NCBI RefSeq assembly: GCF_901709675.1
Contig: NC_051087.1
Location: 10,132,884-10,196,883 of the forward strand
DNA: 64,000 nucleotides
Reading direction: 5' to 3'
From: Syngnathus acus
Taxonomy: Eukaryota; Chordata; Actinopteri; Syngnathiformes; Syngnathidae
Position 1 is the first letter of the stretch. Each line of letters starts with the position of its first letter. Made by a program: the position numbers and the translations under genes. Below, piece after piece: positions 36,438-50,833 of this stretch. The notes under the pieces were generated by a model. The model did not search any database, was not told where the DNA came from, and worked only from the letters and a program-made list of their open reading frames with translations.

Positions 36438-38291
36438 TATATTGTATTGTATTGATGTGTACGGGTTGATTCCATGGGATGTAGAGTGTGTGTGTTTATG
36501 TGCATGCGTGCTTGCAGCTGTGCATGTACACCACGAATCCGGGCTGGTCCTCCTCCTCTCCTCGGAGTTTGCTGATGAGACATGCTTGACGACTTACACT
36601 CCATATACTGTTGCTGATGTCACTAACTTGTTTTCGAGTCTTTCTTAACAGTATACAGTATGTTTCTTTTGTTGACGGCTGTTGTTATAGTCAATCCATT
36701 TCATGTGTGTTTAATTCTTATCCAGGGTATTCCAAATGGTTACATTAATTTTGGCCGATATTTGTGCAATTGCTCTGAATAAATTTTCATCTTTCAAATT
36801 GCTTGTTTTTGCCTACATAGACAACTCTCTGGTTTAAATTCAAATGTAGTTCTCATAGGTAAAGCACAAATCTGAAAATCTGCATAGACATTCTGAACTA
36901 TTTATTGTACCAATAATAAATATAATTGGAGTCGGCTATAACCTGAGCAACAGATTTTGACAGAAATACCTGGACATAAAGCCCGACCTTTAGTTTTTGT
37001 CTCATACCGTATTCATGTTTTTGTCAGAAAAAAGAAAATGGCCACACAGTGACAATATTTTTTGTCTTGATATGGTGTCATAGTGATTCTTACTCTGAGT
37101 GAGCCAACCATTGCAAGCGTGCTGCAATCAAACAAAGTAGGAGATAGAAAATAATAAATGTTGCTGAATCAAATACTGACAGTCTGAATAACTATCAACT
37201 GTAGATCAGACAGTATTTTTGTGATCGTTCAAACAAATGTTCTTTCCCAATTAAGTTTCGTTGACTCCAGAACACTGGTGTGAGAAATCATTAGAATGTG
37301 CATAGAAGATGTCACGCTGTTGCTGCAATGCTACAAAGGTACTGCTCTCTCTTCTCTTTTGTTTAGACGATGGGCGCTTTTTTTCTGTCAGGCTTACACA
37401 AATTGGCATTTCACACCTCCACATTCTGTTTTTAATTTGTTTCTGTTTACGTAAGCCCTTTGCATGTTGATTTCATCACCTCAGCGTAGACTAACAAAAC
37501 AGTTAATCGGAAAATGCTCTTACACCAGATGTTAGTGAGCGCTTTATTCTGATGAAATGCTTAAAAAAAGTCCATGAATTCAAGATGTTCCAATTGCAAT
37601 ATTGCTTTTTTAACAGAATACACGGGTCAGACTTTTAGAAATCCAACATTTTGAACCAAAATGTTTCTTCTGCTAAAGGTAACTTTTACAGCTCTGACTT
37701 CATGATCACATTGAACCCCATTAAATTGTGATTCATCAAGGCAGAAAGAGTATAACAAAAAAAATACAGTTATATGGCCTCTCTATGTCACAGACCTGTT
37801 GCAAATGGGTCTCGAATGTATCTCAAGTGCGAGTTCACTATACTGAATATATTTGTGCAACAGGTGGACACTGTTAGAGTTTAAAAGCAGTTGATATAAA
37901 CAAGTACACTGACTTTGTACTTGCTGCTTCATAACGTACACCTGCACTGTGCTAAATAGCTCCAGTAGAAAAGGTACTACATCCATAATTTAGCCATAAC
38001 AGGCTGTCCTTGGAGGCTACGTTATGGTTCATTCATTCATTATGTCATTGTAATACGGACATGTAAGACAGGGGTGGACGCTTAAGCCATGCTGACTAGA
38101 AAAACGCGACTGGATCTCTTGGTCTTCATTTTATTTACTTAATATTTATTTCATAATAATAGGGCTGAGAAAGAGTTGGCTTGTTTTGGTGAAAAAAATA
38201 AATAATAATCATTTATTTATAGATTTTATAGTATTTATAGATTTAACTGAATAGAACTCTTAATCATGTGCATGTGTTTCTAAAATCTAAC

Positions 38292-38557
38292 CTGCAGCTG
38301 TGGTCCCTTGGGTTGCCTTGCAGCGACGCAGCAGCCCGGGCCAAACCCATTCTTGAGAAGGAATGGTAGTAGGTGAGCTGTGTGTCCGACAGACTGGCCA
38401 CACCATCTGGCTCGTCGTACACATTTTCCCAATACGAGTTTAAGCCTGGCGTCCCCGATGGAAATGGTCCAAACAGGTAGACGTCCAGATGGTTCACTAT
38501 CTCCTGGTTCACACTGGCTTCAAACTTCCTGGCAAAGAAGGTGGGACGCACCGTTTG
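38292..38557 (-). CDS. xylt1: xylt1 exon W7
   Basis: The acceptor is CTCTCTGCAG and the donor is TGCAG|GTTAGA. The exon encodes [40 protein letters not shown] and [20 protein letters not shown] through DHSCR. It matches XYLT1 [20 protein letters not shown] ... [12 protein letters not shown]. The short QGNPRDHS segment before the last Cys is the variable part. Confidence 0.98.
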
Positions 38558-41500
38558 CTGCAGAGAGGAAGATGGGATTAAAAAAAAAAAAAAAGGAGAT
38601 TAAAAAATAGTTCTGTGCCAGCATGACAATGTAAGTGGTGTGATGTGTATGGAGGCAGAGCAGATATGGAAAACAAAACAGAGGAAAAACAAATTCCAAC
38701 ACAAACAAGGATGGCCACCTTGCATCACTTTATATAATGATTCATATATGGTCTTACACTTTTTATTCACCAGTGATAATTGAGTATTTGTGCAAGGTAC
38801 AGTGTTTTAAGTGTTAGCTAAAGCTTTACAAGGATTCCCAAATTTATTCGAGCAGCAATTCCTCACCCGGGTGCTGTGGCACATTGGTGTGCCATGACTG
38901 ATCATCATCAGGAAATTATTCTATTTCACTTTATTTGTATGAAAATTATTTTTGAATTGACAGTGTATCTTTGTTCATTCATCCAAGCCAGCAGTATATA
39001 GTAGGAGGGAGAACAATTAAACACTCTTTCATTAGACTGCAGAAGGTACAATAAACTTCAGTATGTCAATTTGTAATAAATTGATACGAGATCATCATTA
39101 TTTCAAGTATTCATATCTTTATGACATTTCTTTGTTTGGTGCTGTACGTTGCCTCCTTAAAGGTTATGAAACACACCATCTATTTGTCTTGGAGAGCATC
39201 CAACATCAGAACCATTTTGGAGTAATTTGAATGTTAATTTGTAAGTTTCACTGCTTTTAGTTTTACACACAGGGTTTAGAACTAACCAGGCAATTAGACT
39301 TGGCGTTAATGTATGAAAGCATCATACTAATACGACCGTGGCGTCTGGAAGAAAAAAGAAAGCACCGATTAGTGTCCTATGAGGAAATAGAGGTGGCAGC
39401 TGTGGACACTGTTATGATGTCATAAAATTGAAATTGCAAGCTAGTAAACAGTGGCAGCTCTCTACGTGATGACGGTGGATGTTGCAATAGTTGGGGGTTG
39501 TTAGTGAGACAAACTCAGTTGTGGGGCCCGCCACATCTAACTAAATGCGTTTCCTCATGGAGTTCAAGTTTGCCTAAAGGTGGGTAGATAATTTAGGCCT
39601 GATTTTGCTGTTATCTGACAGTTTAAGTTGGGAGCACCAAATTGTGTAATCATTGTATTGCATTGTTTAAAAGACATGATTTGAAGCTAAAGAACACATT
39701 TATTTGTCAAACTGCCACGGAGAGTTCAAATTTAAAATTTGGCCTTCAGCTCATTTTGTAAAAGCTCTTTAAACATAAATCAAATGTATGCGTTGTAACA
39801 TCAGGCCTTGAAATACACATTAAGTGATACAGTATTTTTAAAGCGATGAAAAACATACAATTCTTCTCATTTATAATCAAAAGTATTTGAAGAAAATATA
39901 ATTAGTACATTCCCATCCCCTGCTGGTTGGGACATTTTTTATTCTGTAATAAAACCAGCTGAAACCCGATGATTTTATTGGTCCATAATGTGCCACACAA
40001 AAATGTTTATCCAAACGCGTTCCCTTCTTTAAAAGTGGCAATATTTTTCTTACAGATGAGTGATGTTAGGCTATCGCAAATCCACATTTTTTCATAGTTT
40101 GAAATGTATGGAAAAGAAGGACTATGAATAGATTATTTCTGGAACGTGAGACTTGAAATCGAGCCAAAACTGCAAATTGGGATCACGTTCTAATTTGGTG
40201 ATTAACTTGAGTCATGCTATGTACGTATATCTTGTTTACGCCTGGGGACTTAGTCAGATTGAGAGATTCTAATCATAGATGTAACACCAAGTGTGTAAAA
40301 CGGTATAGAGAGTTTGACATGGAGGAAAGACAACGCTCATATGCAACTTCTGACATTGAGACTTTGCTGTAATGTGAGAAAATGTCAAATAGTGCCTTTT
40401 AAATGACCTCAAAAGCATTTAGGATTGAAAATGTCTGATAAATTATCAGACAAATACATTTTCCATCGTGGGTTGCTCAGATACTTTTAATTCCCATTAA
40501 AAGCAGTTCATGCAGTCAGTAGTAAGTTTCCGCTGTTCAACTTTTCTCACACAGAATGTATTTTTTTGCTTTGCCTTATTTGCTCTTTCCGCCCATGCCA
40601 ATTTCACCATCTCTGTCCTTGCTACTGTTGCTTTTTTGGCTGGAGGTGCATCATGAAATCTGCCGCCTCCACAGCTTGGCGCTTACACAAGGACTTTTCT
40701 TGTCAGCCGCAGACACAAAACTATTAACCAATAGTTAGCTAGCACCAAGCACCTCGGTGCAACCTACAAAAAAAAAAAAAGAGTTGAAATGAATTTTTGG
40801 CACATTTGGAGGATCTCGGGTCTTTCTCATGTTGCAACTGTCGTTCCGGGCTGCCAGCTTGATGTTGCATGGCACCAGATGATTGTGCGGGGTTCCAGCA
40901 ATTAAATGGAAACGTGTAGGTGGGAAATTCTGGTGCTTGGATGTTCCCAGAACTAGTGGGTTTTGACATGCCCTTCGGTGCTGTCATAGCCAGTCTTTCC
41001 CACATGATGAAATACATTACTACACAAAAATGGCACATTTTAAAGGCACAACATTTCAGTTTTCTAAGGGTGACGTCAATTCAAAATAATTGACTGTGCC
41101 ACAAAATGCACAACTGTAAAATGATCTATCGTTGCAAAGTAACTGGATGAGACATCAGTCCTAATAGCTGCACCTTTATTTGATGGTGATAATATTGGCA
41201 TGGTGAATATGATTGTGACCAAAAAAATACCAAGACAACATGGATGTCATAAAAATTCATTTCGACTTTACTATCAGATTGTCACGGCAAGCAGTCAACT
41301 GCAAAACCTCCTTCTTAATATTCGACATCTATGCCTGTGGGAATTGCAATTCAAAAACCTTAGCCTCTAAATTCCAATCAAGTCTGCTTCATCTCAACCA
41401 CCTCATGTCACATCTCTTGCTTTGCATGACTTTTTGGAAGCTAAAGGCCATATTCCAGTCTTTTATAGAGTTTATGCTAATGTTCTGGTTTCTACCTCCT

Positions 41501-43451
41501 GCAATGTTAAGATTCAAAGGCAAATTCAGATTTTGTGCTCAGTTGGATATCAAGTCCTATTTATAGCGGGGCCTGGCATGCACCTGCAAAGCTTGCTTTT
41601 GTTCCCTACTTTATGCCCAGGGATGGCCTTCACTGATACCACGGTGCCAAGCAGCACTGCCAGGGAGCTCCGGTAATGTGCTGGCATTAAAGTGTGTGAG
41701 GCGGGCGAGACAGGCGGCTGACCAATCTGGCAATGAAGTGGAGTGCTGCGGCTTTGACAGCTATGTGAAGGACAGGAGTCACAGTTGAAAAAGTATATGA
41801 CTTCAAGAGGTATTTAACTATGGCGGAACATTTTCATTTTGTGCCACAGATGTTACTTTTTAGGAGCTTATTAATAGTCCAACTGGTATTTGATTTTTTT
41901 TGACAGGCTCCCAGGGTCAGTGCCACTCACTTGCTTCCATTTTAAAAAGCTAACTCTCCTATTCCTCCTGTGAATACCCAAGGCAAGGAGGATATAATTA
42001 CTTTCTAAATGTTCACTTTCTAGGTCACTGAAAATAAGATATCATTTTCTACTTATTGATTACGATGGCTGCGGGAACATTCTGACGTCGGCGAGAAAGC
42101 TTGGAGGCAGAAAATCAACTAATAAGGTGTGCGCTTGTCATTTATGGGTAATTTGGGTGGTAAAATGTTCATCTTTTCATCAAACGGCTAAAGGGCAAAT
42201 CAATGAGCTGTCACAAATGTTTCACTTAAGAATTAAGTGTTGCTAACTGGAATAAAACACATTTTAATATGATAAAAGAGGATCTTCTCAAGGAGAAATT
42301 TCATTTACACTCTGCTAAATTTTGGTGGTCACCCCGCAGACAGTACACATGCCAGAATAAGGAGGCGCAAAATCTGTCCGAGGTGATTTTTGTAGGATTT
42401 CGTGTCCTGCTCAAGGATACCTCAACTGTAGTCAGAATGTACATTAGTATAGTATCTTAAATGAGTAGTTGCAATTTCTCTCTGTTTACATAGCCCAAGT
42501 CCTTACAGACTTCTGTTGACCCTTTTGTATTAGCAATCATTTTGTCAATATGCAATTAAATCAAAGCTATATTTCTTTTTAATAATAAAGAAGGGAGTTT
42601 GCAGCAGCTTAGGTCTGCACTTCAGCTGTTTCTTAATGGATTTAATAAGCCGCTGCACTATCAGCGCTATAATTTTAGTACAATGAAGAACAATTCTAAA
42701 CAACTGCAATCTACAATTATGATTAGATGAATGACTGCCACAGTATCAATCAAAATCATGCAGTAACCAAACTGCAATCTTTGACTCCAGCTCTCTGATT
42801 TGTTTCTTGACACTTTTGGATCTCATTGGATAAAATTAAATTATCAAAGGAGAAAATGCCGAGGTCAGAATGACAGTTGTTGAGAGTCACGCCGACATTA
42901 CGCCTCATCTGAGTTTCACAATAATGTAGTGTATTTATATAAAGCATTACAATGTGTGTTTTTAATAAGATGTTATTGCTTGAATATATTTTAAAAAAGC
43001 AGTTTCAAAATTAAATATTCATTATATGAACAATTTATCATTTTAACGCAAACTGTTTAAAATGCATTACATACACTACGTGTTATTAAATTATACTGAG
43101 CAATTATGCTAAAACATCCATGGGGAAAAATATAAATGAGAAAAATAACAACTTACATCAACTATGTTTTTTAATAAAATATTTGATATATTATTTTGAC
43201 CGCAAAAGCCCAGATGTGGCCCTTGGGCCATGTTTTGCCCAAGTCTACATTATTTTGTGCAGATACACCAGCACAAGTGTTTGGTGAATATTTGCAAGTA
43301 TGTGAATAATTACCGAACTTTAAATTTACTGCTGAAATGTTGTGAAATAAGAAATGGTTTGAATTTGTCTCGTGCGACGAGCTGTGTCTCACGCTACTCC
43401 ATCAATTGTCGTGAAGCGAAAAGGAAAATTAATGGAGTATGTTATTATTAC
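38558..43451 (-). other. xylt1: xylt1 intron W6-W7
   Basis: 4.9 kb. There is a short A tract at 38,580 and a possible hAT remnant near 43,200-43,262 (GTGGCCCTTGGGCCATG). No exon or RNA was recognised, and most of it is AT-rich unique-looking sequence. Confidence 0.75.
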
Positions 43452-43628
43452 CTGGAAGCGATGTAAGTCCACAAGCTTGAAGTCATTAGGGGAACATCCG
43501 CACCAGTCAACAATGTGCTTGTACTGGCATTTACAGCCCAATTTACGATTCCAGTTGGTGATGCGCAGGTTGTTATCCACCATGCTCTCACAGTAGACAC
43601 TGTTCTCCAGCACAGTGTGGAAGAATGA
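43452..43628 (-). CDS. xylt1: xylt1 exon W6 (cysteine-rich segment)
   Basis: The acceptor is TGTTTTCCAG and the donor is TTCCAG|GTAATA, with phase 0 on both sides. The exon encodes [40 protein letters not shown] and [11 protein letters not shown]. The CKCQ...DWCGC cysteine cluster is a hallmark of vertebrate xylosyltransferases. Confidence 0.98.
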
Positions 43629-43939
43629 CTGGAAAACAAACAAATGAATACATGGCAGTGAGAAAAAAAATAACATTTTAATTTTCACCCCTTTCAATGC
43701 TCAATGGTAAAAGAAATGTAGAACATGTACATTGATTGAAGCTTATGATTAAAGTGTAATTTCTTTAGAGCGATGAGTACAGCTACAAAGACAACTTCAC
43801 ATCTTGCTTGCCCGTTTTGATTGCAAGTCTGTCTGCCGTTAGCAATGACAAGACATTTGTAGTTTCTCTAAGTGCACAAAGTTTCACTTACCTGCCACTC
43901 ACGGTTAAGAAAAATGAAAATGGGTTGTTTGAGTGTTAC
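43629..43939 (-). other. xylt1: xylt1 intron W5-W6 (311 bp)
   Basis: A short intron with no recognised feature. Confidence 0.9.
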
Positions 43940-44156
43940 CTCGGCAGGCAGCAGAGTGTAGGCGTAGAAACGCTTCATGTTGGTGACCAGATCGTCCTTG
44001 GAGTTGATGACATATTCCACAAACATGCGGTTCAGAAGGAACCAGTCGGATCCTCCATCCACTGAGATGCCCTCTGGGATTTTACGATCACCCAGTCTCC
44101 ACATGTGGGTGTCACACTCATAGAAGAGACGATCCAGGCCTTGTTTACGGATAAAC
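43940..44156 (-). CDS. xylt1: xylt1 exon W5 (GT14 core)
   Basis: The acceptor is TTTTCACCAG and the donor is GCCGAG|GTAACA. The exon encodes [40 protein letters not shown] and LNRMFVEYV through YAYTLLPAE. The [11 protein letters not shown] block is a near-invariant part of the GT14 (Branch) catalytic domain. Confidence 0.98.
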
Positions 44157-45571
44157 CTGGTGAAAACAAATTATGACTCATGAAGTCCTAAGCTGACGTG
44201 TTATTCAAGCAAAAATTGTTTTGACGACTAAAACAAGACAAATGAAAATCAATGAATTGTAAATCATCTTTGGGCAAATATATTTCCTTGTTGTAACAGC
44301 TATAAGAAAAGAATAAATAGTTAAAAAGACTTAAAAAAGGATTTGAAAAAGGGAAATCAAACAATGGTTAAATAAAAATGTTTTTTAATCGCTTTAATAT
44401 TTTGAAAAAAGATTTTCTCATTTCTTCCACAATGATTTTATTTGACAATATTGAAGGTTACCTTATTTGACCGTAAATTTTGATACCAGAGATTAGTTTT
44501 GAAAGTCATCGTTTTAAAACATCTTCGTAACCGCTGCTACAATATCTAGTAATTTCAGTCAAATTAATTCTACGATCAAGTTTTGTAGGATGGCAGGATG
44601 GTAGGATTCAAATGGCATATGAGCTTTTCTAGAGTGAGACTTCACACATGCCAGCGTAGCGCTCAAAAAACGAATATCCAAAGATCTATTTCTAAACTAT
44701 TGGAAAGCTAACATCTGTTCAGCACCCCATAACTAACAGCTTGTCAATAAATGCATGTTTACTAGTGCCAATCCATAATTGCCACATTTTTTGTTTTGTT
44801 TTTAAATATACAGCAAATTTCACTTGGAAATCATAAGAGCAGCCTTATAGCAAAAAAAAAAAGGTAGTGGGCTAAATGTGCTGTTGCTCTGTCCGCATAC
44901 ACTTTCATCAACAGCGACAAGTTCAACATACATTATAGATGCTTTTACTACTGACCATATCAAGTATTAGCAGTGAGGAGTCAAGTTCAGTTCAGCCAAC
45001 TGGGCCTCTTTAGAACTAATTGGTTTCATGGGGAGTGGTAGTTGCATCTGTCAGCTATTCAAATACAGTATAAATTATATATACGTATTCAGCCACGTGC
45101 AGTCATTGGATTGGTAATGGTTTTTCTTATTTCATTCAAACTTGCTGATCGGTGACTGGCTTTGAAAATCTTGATGAAGCAATTTTTATATTTATTTTTT
45201 TTGTTCATTTAATGGAAAGACTGTTTTTGCATAATGTAAACCTTTATTTGTTAAACAAGCAGAACTTTGATTTTTTGTCACATTGCAGCTGGTTTAAAAA
45301 ATGTGATCTAATTTCTTCCGGCGATGCTGAAAGACGGATCAAATGATGCAATGTGGCTACAATGGCACAGAGGTGCTGTTGAGTCAAGCTGAGTCATGCA
45401 CGCATTTGTGTTGGGGTTTTTTGGAGCGCAATGCGACTCCTGTCTGGCATTGGGGGTGAGCCGAGAGAGCAACGGGTGGCAGCGGCAAAGATGGCGACCT
45501 CACTGGGTCACCACAAAAGCAATGCTGCAGGGTTGATTCTAATTTTTATTTAGGGCAAATCACAGACTCAC
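44157..45571 (-). other. xylt1: xylt1 intron W4-W5
   Basis: 1.4 kb, AT-rich, no recognised feature. Confidence 0.8.
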
Positions 45572-45652
45572 CTGGCGTTGTCCCTGCCGTGAGATTTGAT
45601 GAAGTTCATGTGTCTGTATTTGGACAAGAAGGCCACCAGCTGCTTGTTTGTC
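45572..45652 (-). CDS. xylt1: xylt1 exon W4 (81 nt)
   Basis: A short exon between CTCTTTGTAG and GCCAG|GTGAGT. It encodes [20 protein letters not shown] and HGRDNAR, matching human [27 protein letters not shown]. Split Arg codons at both ends join correctly to W3 and W5. Confidence 0.97.
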
Positions 45653-48600
45653 CTACAAAGAGAAAAGAGGGGGCTTATGCAAAATGTCATGGTGTTAATT
45701 GAAGAACACGTGCATGTCATGTAGAAGTTTACGGGGGCTATACACTCTGTAACGAATGTGAAATGAATGTGAAAATCTGCCTTTCACTGTGAGAAATTTC
45801 TGTTTTGAATATTGTTCCATTGAAAAAATGTAATACAATAATCAGAATGTGAAGGTCTACTTCTGGTGATCAAAACAAGCACGGCAAAAAAAAATAAAAA
45901 ATACTGAAGGTTGCTTTCAAACTTTTAATTTGTTGTTGCTGCAAATTCAAGTTTCTTTCTTCTTTTTGTGCGATGACCGTCATAGGTCAGAATGACAGTA
46001 ACCTGTGGAGATGGGACATCATTTTGCCCATCAACACATTTTTATGAAGAAAAAAACAAAACGCAACAGTTGAAGACAGATTATTCCATGACCTTAGCAG
46101 CTCTGGTTGTTTTTTCCCGGGGGCTACTTGGGATCATAGAAACGATTGTGTCGCCATTATTTTGATGAAAGACTCCATGCTGCTTTTACATGGCAGGGCA
46201 GCGTTGTCTCATACACAGGCCAGACAAGCTAAAAGCTTTGCTCTGCAGGCTCTATCTATGCCCCAGTCATTTCATCTGCTTTGGAGCTTTTCATGATACT
46301 TTGCTTTGCCTTTCGGAAAGAGCGGCAAGGCGGGTGGTTAAAAGCGCAAGGATCAGTGGGGGGAGGGACAAACGCATATTAATGTCATTTTCTCTTGAAG
46401 GAGCAATTTCACAGCCTTGGGGGGCTTATCTTAGGACGTCCTGAGCCATAAAGTCGAACTGATGATATGCTGTGCAGACACACACAGTCTTCTGTCTCCA
46501 CCCACACATGCATGCTGGGTGACGGCTAGTTTGCACGTTGCCAATACAATATACATGCACAGAGGCATAAAAATGCTTGAAGGCACACTCACATACATGC
46601 ATGCATAAACACACACACGCACGCTCAGCAAGTGTCATATCCCAACTTTGCCACCTGAGCGGTCACTCTGAGTCCTTTGGGTTGGGTTTGCTTGCTGTCA
46701 GGCCTTTGGGTGCTCTGTTTCTCACCAGTATGCATACGATATAACACATGCACCCACACACGTACACACACAAAACTCTGCTTTCACACTAGGCAAGTCA
46801 AAATTGTGCACTTTTTTCAATATCATAGTCAATAAAACTTTATGGTGGCACTGAGTTACTTCCATGGTCTTGTTAAATTCATAATGTGCCCTTTTTTTAC
46901 ATACTTTGGACTTTTGTTCGTATATGATACCACGGAAGAATAGTGGAATGTTACAGTTGCTGGGTTATTGTCAAACACATTTGACAAGGATGACATTAAT
47001 CATGTCCGTCTGGAAAAAAAGTAGATACAAATATTTTTAAACTTATGCACTTTTGTCTCAAAAATTTGAAACAAACTGATGCCTTTTACAGCAGAGGATG
47101 ACACTTTTATATGCAAACAAACCACTAGCAATAATATTAGCATGTGAGACACAAAACGAAAGATAAGGATGCTGCAGCTAGTTGTCTGACAAAGCTCAAT
47201 CATTTTAAACACCGCTGTAAAGTCAATGAAAGGCTCTCAAAAGAGAAAAAGGTAAGCACAAGGAGGCCGTGTAGATAAAAGCTGGGAAAGAGGGCCACAC
47301 TCTTTAGCAAAGCATGCATGTAACTCATCCTTTGGACTCTCTGGACACACACAGCGTGAATGGCTCTGCGCTTGCCTTTGAGGGGCAGCCATGCGGCAGG
47401 ACAGACATTATCAGGGAATTAGAGGGGAAATAATGCCTTGTCTCCCGTCCCACTGATAACAACGGCAATAGTCAGGACAGGGCGGTGCAAGAGAGACCAC
47501 CCTCACCTCCTCAGTCCATTTGGACTCTCACCAATATTGTATGGTCACAATGGAAAGACTGCCGGTCACTGTTTGCTGACTCAGATTGAACTAGAACAGA
47601 CTCAGGATTCAAACATTGGATGAATAGAGTAGATGATAAAGCTAAACACTGGATTACAAATTATTTTGCACACGTTGAGATGCTCATCACCTTCTAAAAA
47701 CTCCGTCACACATTATTAAGCCAAAAATAATAGTCTGAAAGGACCACATTGACCAACGAACATGGTCCAATTCAAGCTGTTACAAATACACATACTCTGC
47801 AATGATGAAAATTTGCATCTTGCAGAATTACACGGATCCAAAACATCCATTTCCCCATGCTTGATCTCGCCCCCTCCCTTCCTTCTCCCTGTCATTTCTG
47901 TGTCTCACTTCCTTCTTTGGCGCCATCAATCGTTTCATTTCCCAACAGATGGGTCTTAAAATCTCCACTGTCAGCTATTTCTCCAACTCCATCACCCTCA
48001 TGCAAATGAGAATGCAAAATATGAGCAAAACAGTGCCTTGGCATACTCACAAATGCATTTAATCATGAAGTGACAGGATAAATATGCAAATATGTAGGAT
48101 GATGCAAGGCATGAAGTTAGACATGGTGCAGAAACATATAGACAGCATGTCCGCAACATTCATCAATGTGACGGGAGGGACAAGATTAAACTTGTCAAAC
48201 AAATCCAATTTCAGTTTGGAAGACATCAGATCCTACATTTCTTTGTTCATTATACCAACTTTACTAAATCCAACTGGTGGACATGTGTGCTGTGGAGATA
48301 ACTCTCCCCTTATAGAAGCATTTTAATTAGTTGCTACTTGGCTTCTTCAGAAATGTAGCAGAGTCTGAACTCCCAGAAGAACAATAAGCTCAATTAAAGG
48401 TAGTTTCTCCCCTAAAAAATCTAAAATAAAATTACTTTCATGACATTGTGTGGAGTTCACTTGAGCTTGGTGGCCTTTAATTGCCTTTTACAGCCTCTTT
48501 AAAGAAACATGTTCAAAATTGAGATAGGCTTTTTGGACTATCCAGTACACTGCGGGAAGAAAAAGTCAATATATATTGACCTTGGGCAATTAAATTGTAA

Positions 48601-48892
48601 TCAGGTCACCATGTAACCCCTCGAATGGAGAACAAAGACTTGGAAAAGAAGGTTGTGAAGGGAAAGTGTTGGAGAAGCACTTCATTGATTTGTTTGGTTT
48701 GGAGTGACAGACTCTTTATTCAAGGCTCATAGTTAACAAGAGGGTTTCTGCCATATGGACTGAGAGCTCTCATATTGTCCAGGTTGTTACATTCTTGAAA
48801 AGATTCCAATATCTTATCACATACACAGTTTCCTCATCTCCTTTCTCGACTCAATTTAGTTTACAGACAATATTGTGGGGCTCCTCCCTTAC
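45653..48892 (-). other. xylt1: xylt1 intron W3-W4
   Basis: 3.2 kb. AC-rich stretches lie at 46,600 and 46,745. No exon, RNA or recognisable transposon was seen. Confidence 0.8.
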
Positions 48893-49095
48893 CTGATGGG
48901 GTAGTCAGCAGCGCTGAGGTTGATGAAGAAATCCCAGCTCCAGTCCCTCATAGACAACAGGTCGGCCATACTTCGAAGATACATGGTCAGGAGACTAGCA
49001 CCCCCCCAGATGGTGGCCATGCGCCATGGTGTTACCCTCACGTTGGGGTATTGAGCAGCCAAGGCCTTTACCTGCCGATGGAGGTAGTTGGAGCG
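48893..49095 (-). CDS. xylt1: xylt1 exon W3 (GT14 core)
   Basis: The acceptor is TTTGCTGCAG and the donor is ATCAG|GTAAGG. The exon encodes [40 protein letters not shown] and [31 protein letters not shown] and [10 protein letters not shown] are defining GT14 motifs. Confidence 0.98.
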
Positions 49096-50076
49096 CTGCA
49101 GCAAAGACGAAATATTTCAACAAACCTTCCTTGCAGCACTTTACTAAACAGTTGATGGATTATGAACATATGGAACAATACGTTTCATAACATTATCCAC
49201 AATTGTGTACTACACAGTCCTTTGCCTTTTTCATTTTTGGAAAATATCTTGTTAAAAGTATCTACTTTGACAAAAAATAATGTTTCTCTGAGGTCTAAAT
49301 TTATGATTGGTGATCAATGATTTTTTTTGGGTGGCGGGGTCTGAACTTATTCCTGGTTTTCATACAAAAAAAACAGCATGACCCAAAATCAGAATGGATG
49401 CATGTTCAGCAAAAGCGTTTCGTAAATTACAGTATGTCCATACGTATAAAGGTTTTAAAACAGCAAGGGGTATTCCACTATGCGGGGTTTTATTACCGCA
49501 ATAATTAAAGCAATAACCCTCCGGGTATGTTCAACATCTGTGTAACACAGACCAGTTACATTTTTAAATAGGGGATGAAATGCAAAGTTGCAAACGCATC
49601 ACGCGGTTCTACGCATTAAGCGTTTTTGATTCTACATTAATCGTTTTATAATGTTTTAAAGATCGAGAGTAGACGAAATCAAAATCATGATTAAGTTTTG
49701 ATTGATTGTCCAGCTAATGTACGTCATCCAACTATTTTTCCTGGGGAAGGACACGCATTCAATGTTAGGCTTTAAGGATACACACTATGGAAAACAGCAT
49801 AGTTGCCCAAGTCAAACAAGAAAAAAAACAAAGAGAGTAAAAAATGTTTTAAGGTTTGGTAACAGCAATTAAAAAAAAACTATCGTTTATGCTATTAGAC
49901 TAATGATATGACAGAATGCAGTACAGAATGACAAGTCCGTAGAAGCTAATGGCAGACTGTTTTACATCATCAGTGCATGTCCCTTGTGGCATCAACAGGT
50001 AAAGATAATTAATTTAAAAAAATGGAATAACTGAGTGGAAGCCTGCAGTGTTAACCTCTACTGGAATTGAGCTCAC
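49096..50076 (-). other. xylt1: xylt1 intron W2-W3
   Basis: 981 bp, no recognised feature. Confidence 0.85.
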
Positions 50077-50249
50077 CTGATCCACGTGTATGTAGTAGTA
50101 GTGGGACGTGTGGTAGATGGTTTTGAGGAGACGCTGAAACTGACGAGAGGCGCGTCCATGCACCACCAGGACAAATGCTATCCGGACTGGATTTGATGGG
50201 AAGCTCTCTGCAGAGTCCTCATCCCACTGGACATTAGCATTAGCTTTGC
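50077..50249 (-). CDS. xylt1: xylt1 exon W2 (start of GT14 domain)
   Basis: The acceptor is GCTGGTACAG and the donor is GATCAG|GTGAGC. The exon encodes [36 protein letters not shown] and YIHVDQ. It contains the acidic DED motif (WDEDS) known from XYLT1 and the first beta strand of the Branch domain. Confidence 0.98.
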
Positions 50250-50734
50250 CTGTACCAGCAAAAAAAAAAGACAAGCGTATTCAAAAAGCTTTATTATGAT
50301 TGCTAAATAGAAATTAAGCTGCCATTCTATAGAAATTCCCTTCCATAACAAATTGTCTAAATTTCCATATTTGTTACATTTTGTCAAGAATGTTAAGGCA
50401 GGACAGTTATTGCAGTGTATTATAAAATAAGAATTATGCATACTGCACAGCATAATCATTAATAAATGATGGATTCAAAATGTATTGTATTTATTGAATC
50501 AATCTTGTAGCAGTGCATGCAGTTGCAGCCAGAATCAAAGTATATGGGATTTCTGCTTTCAACTATAGTAAAGGAAGTAAGCGTATTAAATCAGATGAGT
50601 CATATATCAAAAGTCCAAATTTAAAGTTAGCACTCTATTCTGCAAACAAATAACATTGTTGATAGATTGGATTACATAAATGTAAGCATGGACAACATTT
50701 TGACAAACTACTACTTAGTTTAATGTTCTTATTG

Positions 50735-50833
50735 TACAAATGTCATGCATTTGTCTAATTCCTGTATCCACTATTGCTGGTGAAATGATACCAAGTTCCA
50801 CCATATGGGACTAATAAAGGTTATCTTGTCTTA
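50735..50833 (+). repeat. possible L2-type LINE 3' tail
   Basis: The end ATATGGGACTAATAAAGGTT followed by ATCTTGTCTTA resembles the 3' terminus of fish L2-clade LINEs and the SINEs that use it. Only about 100 bp is suggestive, and no coding part was seen. Confidence 0.45.

Larger units (their letters stand above)
28552..38291 (-). other. xylt1: xylt1 intron W7-W8 (9.7 kb) hosting the foldback structure
   Basis: This is the longest intron in the window. Its middle (30,870-36,437) is the composite inverted repeat described below. The flanking parts, 28,552-30,869 and 36,438-38,291, hold AC and TA simple repeats (29,145 and 30,505) and nothing else I recognise. Confidence 0.85.

Noticed and set aside
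43196-43262. Possible hAT fragment (GTGGCCCTTGGGCCATGTTTTG)
   Set aside because: Only one partial end-like block with no inverted partner or target duplication, too little to call.
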